A stretch of DNA of 64,000 nucleotides from Canna indica (taxonomy: Eukaryota; Streptophyta; Magnoliopsida; Zingiberales; Cannaceae): NCBI GenBank assembly GCA_034359265.1, contig CP136896.1, positions 65,297,501 through 65,361,500 on the forward strand, written 5' to 3'. The notes under the pieces are model-generated. The model was not told the DNA's origin. It was given only the letters and a program-made list of their open reading frames with translations, and did not search any database. Within the stretch, counting starts at the first letter, position 1. Each line of letters begins with the position of its first letter. Position numbers and translations under genes: made by a program. Positions 43,389 through 54,620 of the stretch are shown one piece after another.

Positions 43389-45155
43389 TTACCACCTGGT
43401 TTAGAAGAAACCTCGTCCGCGAGGTTACTAAAGTCGTCGTCCTCCTCCTCTGCTTCCTCGTTCCTTCGATCACTTGTCGTCTGTAATAGCGATATGGGTG
43501 TGATCTGCATATTAGGGTTGCCCTTGCAATTTTTGAGCACTGAAACCCAATCTTGAAGGATCTTGAAGGGCCCGAAGAATCGCGGGCTGAGTTTTTGCTG
43601 CCTCTGCAAGCGAATGGAAAGCTGTCGATAAGGCTGCAACTTAACAAAAACCCAATCTTGTTCCCTGAATTCTACTTCTCGTCGTTTTCGATCCACTTGA
43701 ATCTTCATTCGAGACTGTGTCTTCATCAAGTTAGTTTTCAGCTTCTTGAGGATCTCGTCCCTTGCCACTAGCTCTTTATCTACTGCCGAGTTTTTCGTCG
43801 CACCCCCCCGTATACTGAATGAGAGTCGGTGGCTCCCGACCATACAGAGCCTGGAATGGGGTCATCCCTGCGGATGATTGTAGCGAGGTATTGTACCAAT
43901 AATTGGCCCATGCCAAGTATTTTTCCCAGCGTTCAGGTTCTTCGGTAGTGAAACTATGAAGATACATTTCCAAACAACGGTTCAACGCTTCTGATTGCCC
44001 ATCTGTTTGGGGATGGTAGGCAGAACCGAACCCCAACTCCGTCCCTTGTAGTTTGGCGAGTTCTCTCCAAAACTCACTAATGAAATGGCTGTCTCTGTCG
44101 CTAATGATGGATCGTGGCAGCCCGTGGAGCTTAATGACCCCTTTCAAAAATACTTCTGCCACTTCAGGCGTTGAATAACGTCGAGGTAGTGCGAAGAAGT
44201 GACCGTACTTAGTCAGGCGATCGATGACTACCATGATGGTGGTTTGGCCACTTGACAACGGTAGTCCGATTATAAAATCCATCGTGATATCTTCAAATAC
44301 TTCTTCGGGTATAGGCAAGGGCTGTAACAAACCGGCGGGTGACATCTGCTCATTCTTCATACCCTGGCAGACTTGACACTCTTCGACGAACTTCTTAATG
44401 TCTTTTCTCATGGCCGGCCAGTAGAAATTAGATGCTATTCGGTGATGAGTTCGACTTACGCCTGCATGTCCACTGATTACTGAACTACGATACTCTCTCA
44501 ATAAAATCGACTTGATAGTTTGGTCGTCGGGCACCACAATTCTGCTTCGGTAAGTCACTATCCCTTCTTGGATTGAGTACTCCTTGCTCGCGTTATCGTT
44601 AGCCGCTATCAGCTTCCTTATTTTAACCAGTTCCTCGTCGTCCTGGTTAAGCTGACGAATTTCCTCCAGAATTCCAAAGACGGTTTGAGTTAGTGACATT
44701 AATGTTCCTTCCGATTCCCTTGAGAGGGCATCCGCAGCTGCATTAAGATGGCCAGCTCTGTACTGAATACTGAAGTCGTACCCCATCAGTTTGCTTAGCC
44801 ACTTATGTTGCTCTGGTGTTTGAACAACTTGTGTTGTGAGCTCCTTTAAAGAACAGTGATTAGTAATGATCATGAATCTTCTTCCTAATAAGTACTGCCG
44901 CCATTTTCTTATGGCTTGTGTGATAGTATACATCTCCCTTTGATAAGCGGGAGAGGCCTGCATTTGAGGCGACAGTTTCTTGCTAAAGAATGCTATAGGT
45001 CGTTTTTGTTGAGCCAGCACTGCGCCAATTCCTACTCCAGAGGCATCCGTTTCCACAATGAATTGTTGTGTGAAGTCATGTAATGCGAGCACGGGTGCTT
45101 GACTCAAGAGGTTCTTGAGTTGATTGAAGGAGTGCTGAGCTTCCTCAGACCACAC
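43389..45155 (-). pseudogene. Gypsy RNase H and integrase
   Basis: The 43776-45155 reading has RNase H (VETDASGVGIGAVL, H-L-N-A-A-A-D-A-L-S-R), then the integrase zinc finger (HAGVSRTHHR ... CQVCQGMK). The core follows, with D in TMDFIIGLP, D in ISDRDSHF and E in SEALNRCLE, so the D-D-E triad is present. The C-terminal part (about 43389-43843) is in another frame: KLSPRFFGPFKIL is seen, but the expected chromodomain is not recognised; an acidic stretch and a VSSKPGG tail follow instead. It was made to integrate cDNA; it is broken by a frameshift near 43776-43843. Confidence 0.88.
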
Positions 45156-45218
45156 GAAAGCATCTTTCCTGAGGAGATTGGTGAGTGGTGCAGATACTTG
45201 GGCGAATCCTTTTATGAA

Positions 45219-46797
45219 TCATCGATAATACCCTGCGAGGCCTAGGAATCCTCTCAGCCCTTGTTTGGCCGCCACTTTACCTGGATCAACTCGGATGCGG
45301 TCCGCTGAAATGAGATGATCCAGATACTCAATGGAAGTGCACCCAAAATAACACATGATAGGCTTGGCCACTAGCTGGTTATCTTGTAAGATTTGCAAGA
45401 CCACCCATATGTGCTTGAGATGGTCTTCCATGGTGCGGCTGTACACTAAAATGTCGTGGAAAAAAACGACAACAAACTGCCGCAGGTATTGCTTAAAAAT
45501 GGCGTTCATGGTCGCTTGGAACATCGAGGGTTCGTTGGTTAGCCCGAAGGGTATAACCAGAAACTCGTAATGGCCTTCATGAGTGCGAAAGGCTGTCTTC
45601 GGCACATCAGCTGGCCACACCCTTATCTGGTGGTAGCCGGCAAGCAAATCCAGCTTGGAGAAATAGCAAGCATCGCCAAGTTCGTCGAACAACTCATCCG
45701 CCGTGGGGATGGGGAATCTATCCTTCACTGTTACTACGTTTAGTGCCCTGTAATCGACGCAAAAATGCCAAGTACCATCTTTTTTCTTAACGAGCAACAC
45801 CAACAATGAGAATGGACTATGACTGCTTTTAATAATTCCCGACTGCAACATCTGTTGGACTTGCCGCTCAATCTCTGTCTTTTGAAAGTAGGGATACCTA
45901 TATGGTTTTACGTTTACTGGGGATTGACCTTCGTTCAGATGTATGCGATGGTCTACTGATTTGGCCGGCGGCAGCCCTTCCGGAGGCTTGAACACGTCTG
46001 AATATTCACATAATAGTCTCTTGAGTCGAGCGTCTTCGCATTCCGGGATGTTCGCCGCTTCGGTCAATGTCTCCAGTTGAAACATCTCCATTACGGATTG
46101 TGTTTCGCACAGGCGCTGCAAGGTGTTACATTGCACTGGTTCCATCTGAGGTGTTCCTTCTCCCGTCCACGATTGTTTTTGGCCGAGGTGCTGAAACTCG
46201 AAGTAATGCCTGCCAAAGTCCATGATGACGGGCCCTAGAGGCTAGAGTAGCCATCCAAGCCACCCCTAGCACCACATCCGATCCCTTAATGGGTAGGATG
46301 TAGAAATCAGCTGTGATCGGCGTCCCCTGTGTCATTAAAGTTAAGTCTTTTACTGCGCCTTCACTTTTTATTCTTGCGTCGCTGCCCACCATGACGCTGA
46401 AGGAAGGAGTTGAATCGACTGTTAACTCGAGACATTTGGCAACTCGGCTTTGAATGAAAGTATGGGTACTGCCTCCGTCGAGTAGCACCTGTACCTCCCT
46501 TCTGCGGATCGTTCCTTTGAAGCTCAAAATCATGGGAGAGTAGCACCCAAACATGGCATTAAACGAGATTAGTGAGGGTTCACTTTTATCAGAATCCTGA
46601 TGTTCATTCTGTGCTCCAGGCTCCCCATCATCGTCATGTCCCAATCCCTCATCCATCATAAACAATTGAGGGACCTTGCATTTGTGCCCCCAGGTGTATT
46701 TGTCATCGCAGTAATAACATAGTCCTTGTTCCCTGTGTCTTTGAGCCTCTGCTGACGTAATCCTTCTTGGGTTGGCTGGTCCCTTGGCCGCCCCCAT
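45219..46797 (-). pseudogene. Gypsy zinc knuckle, protease and reverse transcriptase
   Basis: 46126-46797: CYYCDDKYTWGHKC knuckle, then the protease active site L-L-D-G-G-S-T-H. After a frame change near 46130-46220, 45219-46223 is RT with KKKDGTW, CVDYRALN, FSKLDLLAGYHQI and V-P-F-G-L-T-N-like motifs. The catalytic box reads F-F-H-D where F-F-D-D is expected: one active-site Asp is His. A frame break separates it from RNase H (45155-45219). These damages make the polyprotein inactive. Confidence 0.88.
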
Positions 46798-47752
46798 TGC
46801 TTGTGTTTATATTGCGTGTCTGAGGGAAAGCGGCTGAAGAAGCTTTGAGTTCTCCGTTATGGCCCGTACTGCCCCACTGTCCCCTTCCTGGTGTTGGTAA
46901 AAGACCTGTGTTCTTGTTGTTTACATTGCTACTAGCAAACCTTCTACTTGTAGTAATCTTGGCTTCAATTCGCTTGGCAAGGGTGACTACAGTGTGCATG
47001 GAGTTGGGTTGCATGACGAGGACTTCAGTCTTGATGTCGAGTCTTAAGCCTGAGATGAAGCAGTTGACGAAGAAGCTCTCAAGTAAGTTGGTGGTGCGTA
47101 ATGCCATCTCCTCGAACTTTCCCTCGTAATCTTCTACACGTGTGGTTTGAACAAGTTTGGTAAGCTGGCCTTCGGGAGGTTCCAAATCAGTTGGTTCAAA
47201 GCATCGGCGAATCGCGTCCACCAGGTGATCCCACCCAGCCAACTGTTTCCTCCGTTGCATCCATTTGAACCAACGCTTGGCAAGGCCCTCCATGTGAAAA
47301 GAGGCCATGGTTAGTCGGTGTTGATCCTCGGTGGAATAGAATTCGAAGAAATCTTCAGCGTTGGCTATCCACTCCTCAGCATCCGATCCATTGAAGATCG
47401 GAAGCTCAACTTGAGGTGGCTTCGGTCGAAAGGGAAAGTCATCTTCTTCGTCCAATTTCACCTTTAACCGAGGGCCCCATTTACTTATCGGAGTTCCCCT
47501 AGTCTCCCCAGACTCTGATCCTTCGTTCTTGATCTTGGTCAGTTGAACCAATTGATTATTAAGTAGGGAGATTTGAGATGATACCGTTTGGAGAATTTTC
47601 TGTTGGGCGTCGAGAGTTTAATGTTGGCTCTCGAGACTAGCTTGGAAGGATCCCAGCGTTTGCTCGTGCCGAGCACTTGCTTCCTGCAAGCTTCTAATCG
47701 ACTCCGTCATGGCCTGGTACCGAGTTTCCATTGTTGCCGATCGCTGGTCCAT
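46703..47752 (-). pseudogene. Gypsy gag
   Basis: Likely start at 47752 (MDQRSATMETRY), followed by a coiled-coil lead with an in-frame TAA near 47620. The retrotransposon gag domain follows (ELPIFNGSDAEEWI, AKRWFKWM, LTKLVQTTRVEDYE, ISGLRLDIKTEV), 46900-47450. It continues to 46703 and overlaps the zinc-knuckle frame. Gag forms the particle core. Confidence 0.85.
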
Positions 47753-47824
47753 GTATCAGATCTAGACGAGTCCGCAGATCCTCGCCGGCTCCTGCCGACG
47801 TCGGACTCTCAATGAAAGCACCAA

Positions 47825-48253
47825 TGTTAGGCGGAAGGCTTGCCTACAACGGTCGATGGGACCGAGAAGAAGAAAGGAAGAACATAGTAGTACTCAAGAA
47901 GAAGAAGTAGAATGAAGAAGACTTGATTTACTATCACTAGTTCTATTACATATCAGCTGGACCCTTTTATATTGGCCAATTACAATTCATAGTCTTCGAG
48001 CTGATGTGGCATGCGTCGTACCCGTTCACCTCTACGTCGTGAGTTCGCTATACTGTTCCCCGCGAATGGTACTTTGTCTGCATGGCGTTGGCTGGTACTG
48101 TTACCAACCTCCACGTTTCCACTTGCCACCTCAACGTCGCCACCTGCATGGAGTTGGCTGGTACTGTTACCGACCTCTACGCTTCCTCTTGCCACCTCAC
48201 TGATGCCACATGCCACTGCCATGTCATCTTTAGGGGGTTCACAGTTTGTTACA
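47825..48253 (-). repeat. Gypsy 5' LTR
   Basis: 429 bp; the boundary TGTTAG...TGTTACA is identical in type to the other LTR; the PBS lies outside at 47806-47824 (plus coordinates). Confidence 0.93.
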
Positions 48254-49515
48254 CAATGCTTGACTTGGCATTTCAACAAACCGGTTGGGGGTTCCTTATC
48301 TCAGCGCCTATCTAGATTCGATGGGCAGTAATTTCTCCCTTGGTGCCAACTTTGAGACGACGGGATCGACGATTAGGCAATATCCTTTGGTGTCTGGTTA
48401 CAATCCCATCTCTTTGGACGTGTAGATCTCTCAATTCTCTCAGTTCATATCTTGATCTAAATCATTTCTAGATCAAGGTAATTATTAATCAAGCTTATAT
48501 ATGTACATCCTATCTTATTGTTAATTGTTAATTGTTATGTTTGTAGGACTATTCAAGGATGACTTCCCTAGAGAGGAATACATATCTCAGGCTCTATAAT
48601 TCTATATACCTTTGACATAGGGTAGAATGATCTAGCCGCAGCCTATTTTAGCAACATGACAACCCAGGAAGTCAAAGCTATTGTCCCTAATATCACTAAT
48701 GAATTTGCTACAGAGATAAAGGTATAATTTGTAAATCCAGGTCAATTCATTATTTTTATTTCATATATATCAAATACAAATCTATCTAAACCTATATATA
48801 TATATATATGTATATATTCAACGCAGAGTGTGTATGGGAAGGGAGGGAGATTCTTTTGGATCCACAACTCAAGACAAATAGGTTGTCTCCCTTATAATTT
48901 GGAACGTCTCACCCTCCGAGCACCGGAGGTCGACCAGATTGGATGTGGATCGCCGTTCAATGAGGCAACCCAATTCTTCAATATGAAGCTCAATGAAACT
49001 GTGAATCAACTGAGGAATGATCTTCCGCTTGCTGTTTTCACCTATGTTGATGTTTACTCCCTCAAGTATGAACCTATAAGTCATGCATCCGAGTATGGTA
49101 AGAACAACATGACATGGCTTCCTTTGGCAATGCCCTATCCAAAGTGATAGTTTTTAGAATAAAAAACACTTTTAATTAGTCTAAATGCCATTTTGTAGAA
49201 GATAATAAGAAATGAAACCATTTATATATGACATTATATCTAAGTGCAGAGTTTGAGCCCCCTCTGGTCTCTTGTTGTGGCCATGGCGGCAAGTATAACT
49301 ACAACGTGAACTATGGGTGTGGATCGAAGATTACAGTCAACGGGACAGAGATTTTGATTGGAAAGTCATGCAAAGACCCATCGAGGACAATCATTTGGGA
49401 TGGAATTCATAACACCGAGGCGACAAACAAGTGGATTTTTGATCGTATTATGGAAGGAAAGTTCACATTCCCACCTACTCCTCTAACAATGCCTTGTAAG
49501 AAGGTGGTCAATTAA

Positions 49516-49618
49516 TTGAAATTTTACTGCCTCCTTTATTTTGCTCTCGTTCTGCCCTTTTTAATGAAAGGATTAGCAATATTATTTATTAGTAATTACC
49601 TATGGAAATTTGTATTTT
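49516..49618. other. 3' flank of the GDSL pseudogene
   Basis: Short A+T-rich untranslated/flanking DNA between the stop codon at 49515 and the LINE 4 target site; it continues beyond the nested elements at 61563. Confidence 0.6.
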
Positions 49619-49634
49619 TATCTGAAAGCAACTT
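49619..49634. repeat. LINE 4 target-site duplication, left copy
   Basis: TATCTGAAAGCAACTT, repeated exactly at 61547-61562. 16 bp is a normal LINE TSD length. Confidence 0.9.
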
Positions 49635-49654
49635 TTTTTAAAAGATATCTGGAC

Positions 49655-49897
49655 TTAGAGAAGGTCACTTTCCGCACCAGAAGAGGGTAGAGGACACAAC
49701 AGATCTATGATCTTGTGTTCCTCGCCACTACCTGATGCAGAACTATATTCCCCCTTTAATCCACTAATTTTATTCAACTTCAAAATGTTCATACAACAAT
49801 CGACATTACAGTTCATCCCCTCATTTATCTCTTCCTCACATAGATTTACATGATTAACATTTACTTCCTTTTCCTTACTTCCATACAAATATTATAA
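49655..49897 (-). pseudogene. LINE 4 ORF2 C-terminal tail and 3' UTR
   Basis: Joined to 59626-60284 after removal of CACTA 2 and one TGA copy, the RNase H reading ends at a stop at 49861-49863. The remaining minus-strand open stretch (49655-49888) is acidic and has no recognised domain. The 3' terminus is the A-run at about 49635-49640. Confidence 0.6.
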
Positions 49898-49904
49898 TGA
49901 CACT

Positions 49905-50330
49905 ACTACAATAACCATCATTAATAGCAGGCAGTCAACGCTATCATAGATAATTTATAGCATTAAACAAAACACTGTCAAATCGCATGCTATCTTATGT
50001 AGGAGGGATACAATAGCATTTCTGAAATGCAATAATTAATGCTATATGAATGTTATTTTATAATATTTTTTATCTGTTATTATTAGTTGTTTATCGCAAT
50101 CATTACCTGTCATTACTTTTATTTCATAGCATTTTTTATATGTTATTATTAGTTTTTTATCACAATTATTATCTGTCATTACTTCTCTCTACAATAGCAT
50201 TACTAGTTTGTTATTGTATATGCTTATATAGCATTGGATAACCGTTATTATATTTTTTTATATAGCATTCTTCAGTTGCTATTACTTGTTTTTATAGCAG
50301 TATTACTTAGTTATCATATAAACCATCAAC
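49905..50330. repeat. CACTA 2 sub-terminal repeats
   Basis: Many ATAGCATTxxxxxxGTTAT units and inverses (about ten in 400 bp), A+T-rich in contrast with the G+C-rich units of CACTA 1. The other end has TATAGCGTTTTGTTAAAAC (about 59560). Confidence 0.8.
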
Positions 50331-50698
50331 TGGATAGAGCTATTTAAAGCTGTCATATTAATATACTAAAATCAAGAACATTTCATAAAACAGTAGCTAC
50401 TAATACAGATTGAATTCCATTATCAACACAAGTTAATATAAATCCAAACTAAACATAACATTATCCAACACGTATATGTTCCAACCAAAACCAGTAGCAT
50501 TTATGTTTCCACAACACATTGAATTCCAGAAGATCATAAAACAAAAGTATTTTCTTCTAAAACCAAAGTATCTTATTTTTTACAATAACCACCAACAAAT
50601 GTGCTCCAAGTGCTCTCACCCTTTAAGCTCCAATTCCAGAACTGCATAAGATTAAAAAAAAATTATTAGTAAATTTATACGACTATCTTGAACTTGGA

Positions 50699-51110
50699 TG
50701 CATGCTTGGTTTGATCATTATAGATATTAGACAATGAGCACATAATCTTAATTAAGGTGGTAAGATAGCAATAAAGAGAGGAACAAATAAATAGGTACTG
50801 GCTTCTAAAAGATTGTCTTGTGCTATGGGTTGCTGTTATGGTGGTTGATAGAAAACTGTGCATGCTTGGTTTGATCAATCTTGCAATGGTTGATCCATTT
50901 CATGAAGTTGCACTAAATAAATAAAGATTGTCTTGTGCTATGGGCTGCTGTTATGGTGGTTGATAGAAAACTGCATGCACATGTTGATCCATTTGCAAGA
51001 TAAGCCACTACTACAACGCTAAATTACTCCTTTTGAACTATCTTCTATAAGCTACAATCTTGCAATGGTTGATCCATTTCATGAAGTTGCACTAAATAAA
51101 TAAAAGTGTC
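50699..51110. repeat. Local duplications in CACTA 2
   Basis: A segment of about 55 bp (ATTGTCTTGTGCTATGGG..GATAGAAAACTG) occurs at about 50812 and 50928. Another of about 47 bp (TCTTGCAATGGTTGATCCAT..ACTAAATAAATAAA) occurs at about 50879 and 51057. GCATGCTTGGTTTGATCA occurs at 50702 and 50861. The blocks are interleaved, so at least two duplication steps are needed. They lie 3' of the TnpA gene. Confidence 0.85.
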
Positions 51111-51169
51111 AGCTTTAGAACTCAACTATTCATGTAAAATGTTTAGGTGCTGCTGGCTTGAATTTAGAG

Positions 51170-53804
51170 TCATGCAGAAACAATGAAAATTCTAACAAGA
51201 GAGCATGCAATCATAAAAATATACCATTGCGATGCAATCATAACAACTTTGTCTGAAGGCCATGCAACGGTAGTTCCTATAGCATCTTCAAGGCAGCTCA
51301 TATCGGATGTAGGTCTCCATAAAAATATTTCAGGCTTTTTTACTACATCCACCCAAACTCTCACAACATTTGGTCCTAAATTAAGGAACATGATGAACCA
51401 AGACTTTTGGATCATTTGAAGACCAACGACCTTTAGCCACTACTTCTCCTGAACCAAGCCAATCTAACAGTTTGCATGCACTGTTAGATATCCTAGTATT
51501 GACACTCTCCAAAAGACAAAAAAATAAGAAAAAATTGCATTAGAAAATATTCATATACTTGAAAAGATAAAGTAAATATATATTTACCATAGGAGAAGGC
51601 AAAGGTTGATTTAAACTATCTTGGCTTTGCTGATTTTGTCCCTAAGAATTCAAAATATCGTTGAACTAATAATGCATTAGAAAATATAAGGTTTGCTGAT
51701 ATTTTATTATGTTATTAATTACCTGGTTTCTCATTAAAGTCTCAACCAAGTGATGTAGCTGCATCACTTTATCTTCTAAATTCTTTATATTTTTTTGGAG
51801 TTGATTTGAATGGTCTTCACTTTGCGATAAAATTTATAGCTTGGTAAGAGTAACTCCTTTTCCAAGTGCTCTCACTCTTTCAGGTTTTTCAGGACCAAGT
51901 ATTTTAGACAAAGCATCACTTTTTATGCTTGTTGCAATACCCACTGATTCACATATCTTCTTCAACCGAATTCATCTTAGCCGAAACAAAATAGAAAATT
52001 TGTGAAAGTATAAGCAAACATGGAAAATAAATTCTTCAACATTTCAGAGCAAAAATTAAATAAACTTACTATTGTTTCACCAATTGAAGTGTTTACAGGT
52101 TCTTCATTCTTTTTCGTGTGTGCTTTAACCCAAATTTTCTTTCTTATAACCAAAGATGGATCGCTACTTTCTTTTTTCTATATAAGAACAAGGAAAGAGA
52201 AAATAAATTATCTTGTAACTAATAGATTAATAAAGAAAGTATTTAAAGTATTTATCATATCTTCTTTCAATCTAGCATATCCTTTGCGACTAGTTATATG
52301 AGGAAATTGCATGCTCCTCATTTCTCTGAACCTGTTACTCTTAGACTACACATTGTGAGATCATTGCCAAATAGCAAATTTTCACCAGTCTTTTAATTGC
52401 AATCATGTAATTGAAAAGTCATTGTTTAAAGAAGACATAAAGCTATTCATGTAAAAGTCATTGGTCCATGAGCTATAATGAACTCAATAATAGTGGGGAA
52501 GGCAGGAATAACATGAAGTTGGTATATAGGAAGTTAGAGCAAATTAAGTATATATACAGCATGCATGAATTCAAATAGTGGGACCACATAAATGTTAGAG
52601 CAAGAATGAAGACTTCACAGTGTACACTCATCCAAATTAGGTATATATACAGTATGCATACTTTACAAACAGTGCACCATAATTGAGTATCAAAAAACAG
52701 AGGTATGTGGGAAACTACTTTACAATTTCAATTCAATGTAAACCTAGCAATAATTTCAGCACCATAAGTTACTTTTACCTTAAACCTTTCACTTGATTTG
52801 AGCTTGATAAATTGTTTCCAATCAAGAGGTGACTTGATATTTTTAGGCTTCAACTTCATCTGTTCTTTCACACTTTTTGCCTCTCTAACTTTCTTCACTA
52901 ATCTTGATTTGGATGCCCTCCATAGTTCACCCATTTCCTTTAATATGTAATATTTTTGCCAATCTTGATCTACTTTGTACTTTTCCTATAATTTCACACC
53001 AATTACCAAACTATCATCCAATTATATTTTTTATAGCAAACAACAAAAATCAGGTAAAAAATATTAAATTGGACATTGTTGTCCCATCTCATTAAATTGG
53101 ACTGTAATTCTCTCATAAGGATGGAGCAAACTTGATTTGCACATTGTTGGATCTCTCTTTCCTTTCTTCTTGTTTGATGATGGACCAACAGCTTCCGGAG
53201 TTGCTTCTTCATGTTCTTGTAAATCTTCAATAGGTGGCATGTCATCATCTGCTTCCACATGTTGTTCCACATGTAAATCATCAAGAGGTGGCAAGTCATC
53301 ATTTTCCACATGTAAATCTTCAATAGGTGGAATGTCATCATCTTCCACATGTTCTTCCAAGTGTAAATCATCAACAGGTGGCAACTCATCTTCTTCCACA
53401 TCTTCTTCCACAACAGGTGGCATGTCATCATCTTCCACATGTCAATCATCAACATGTGGCAAGTCGGCTTGTTCTACATCTTCCAAATGTACATCTACGG
53501 TTGTCAAGTCATCATTTTCCACTGCTTCTTCCACATGTACATCTGCAGTCATCTTTTTCCTTCGACCTCTCTTCCCTTTCTTCTTTTTTGATGATTGACC
53601 AACAGATGGCAAATCATTTTCTTGATTTGGAACATGTACATCTACAACTTCAATTTCCGGAGTAACATCTTCAAGTACAGGTGACAAATTATCTTCATTT
53701 GGACACTTCAAAACTTTATCTCTTCGTGTTCTTCTTTTCCTTGTTGCAACTTGGGGAAAGTCATTATATTTAGACATCATTCTAAGTGATCTTCGTGTAG
53801 CCAT
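51170..53804 (-). pseudogene. CACTA 2 TnpA-type protein with acidic repeats
   Basis: Start 53804 (MATRRSLRMM). A basic segment (KKKKGKRGRRKK) is followed by about eight acidic repeats of the form D-D-L-P-P-x-D-D-L-H-V-E (53064-53600). One in-frame TGA lies at about 53439-53441. The next segments are in separate exons: MGELWRASKSRLVKKVREAKS (52728-52934, Transposase_24-like), KKIWVKAHTK (about 52140), a stretch near 51950 (SDALSKVLGPEKPERVRALG), and a Leu/Gln coiled coil (about 51740-51830). The C-terminal domain has LDWLGSGEV and VWVDVVKKPEIFLWRP (51183-51480), a domain frequent at the end of these proteins. Exact splice sites were not all resolved. Confidence 0.8.
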
Positions 53805-53952
53805 CTGTAAACAACATAAAGTGCATTACACAATACATGATCTCTCGAGTCTTAGTAAATGAAACCCAATTGATAATAAAAACTGATAATAAAATTTGAT
53901 TTTTCACTGATAATAAAAATTGGTATATATATGAAGCCAATAATATATACAT

Positions 53953-54620
53953 TGAGCTCGACGAGTGCACCAAAGTCGCATTGGACAAGTCCAAAGATCA
54001 AATGAAAAGCTCTCCAAGTTGATGCTCGTTGAAAGCCAGAACCCGGAAATGAAGCGCAAGAAAAAGGGCTGAAAAATTAATATCAGCCTATGTTCGATCG
54101 ACCGGTCGGTCGACCAAAGAGTGTAAGAAATTGGCAATAGCCAATTCGGTCGACCGGTCGGTCTACCGAACACTGCCAAAAACTGGCAGTGGCTACTTCG
54201 GTCGACCGGTCGGTCGACTGACGGAGGCCAAATATAGGCAGTACCTCGAGCAGTCGACCGATCGATCAACCGGATTGAGGATCGCTCGGTCGCGCCCCTG
54301 CTTCCCTTGCGTTGGACGACCGATGGGTCGACCGGATTGCGGGAACGCAGTTTTGCGTCTGGCGGTCGACCCGTCAGTCGACCGCACAGAGAGAAGAGGG
54401 CAGCGGTCGCATTGGCGGTCGATCGGTCGGTCGACCGACCAATTGACCGAGCGACTGTAACGGCTATATTTTAGCCCGTTGAGCTGTCGTTTCTTCGTGA
54501 GGGTATAAATATACCTCATCTGACTCCTTTTAAGCTACTTCCTTGACTTCTACAAACCTTTTTTAGCAATTAAAAGGGAGTTTTTGAGCCTTCCAAAGAT
54601 CATTGATGAACTTGCTACTG
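53953..54620 (+). repeat. LTR fragment related to the gag-only element, inside CACTA 2
   Basis: GAGCTCGACGAGTGCACC at 53953 onward matches about 10030 onward in the 3' LTR, and AGCCTTCCAA near 54585 matches about 10665. It contains a GGTCGACC cluster and the GAGGGTATAAATA box (about 54498). No LTR start or end is present and substitutions are many, so it is an old, different subfamily copy. Orientation is opposite to the host genes of CACTA 2. Confidence 0.85.
54093..54462. repeat. GGTCGACC cluster in the LTR fragment
   Basis: About ten octamers, many as CGGTCGACCGGTCGG (two palindromes overlapping by CGACCGGTCG), more regular than in the LTRs at 4 and 10 kb. Confidence 0.85.

Larger units (their letters stand above)
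42948..48253 (-). mobile_element. Ty3/gypsy retrotransposon (chromovirus-like, probably Reina-type), 5.3 kb
   Basis: LTRs of 441 and 429 bp (TGTTAGGCG...TGTTACA) are flanked by the TSD CAATG (42943-42947, 48254-48258). On the minus strand the order is gag, zinc knuckle, protease, RT, RNase H, integrase, which is gypsy order. Short LTRs and the gag type suggest the Reina clade (inference). The sequence next to the 5' LTR (TTGGTGCTTTCATTGAGAG, minus) is the PBS position. Frameshifts and catalytic changes show it is inactive. It inserted in intron 1 of the GDSL pseudogene. Confidence 0.95.
35233..49515 (+). pseudogene. Second GDSL esterase/lipase copy, split by two transposons
   Basis: Exon 1 (35233-35355) reads to G-D-S-N-S, where CACTA 1 is inserted (35356-42750). 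It resumes at 42754-42872 shifted by one base relative to the paralogue. Intron 1 carries the gypsy element (42948-48253) about 20 bp before exon 2, whose acceptor AG has become AA. Exon 2 (about 48277-48477) has TAG and TGA codons, both explicable as C-to-T. Exon 3 (48547-48720) has a small insertion, and G-Q-N-D became G-stop-N-D. Exons 4 (48827-49097) and 5 (49250-49515) are open and keep D-G-I-H. It is a tandem duplicate of 32899-34421 by sequence and intron positions. Loss was probably by insertion first, then point decay. Confidence 0.93.

Noticed and set aside
53137..53665. Plus-strand Ser/Cys/His-rich ORFs
   Set aside because: Exact antisense of the acidic repeat region of the CACTA 2 TnpA gene, whose minus-strand reading has family domains.
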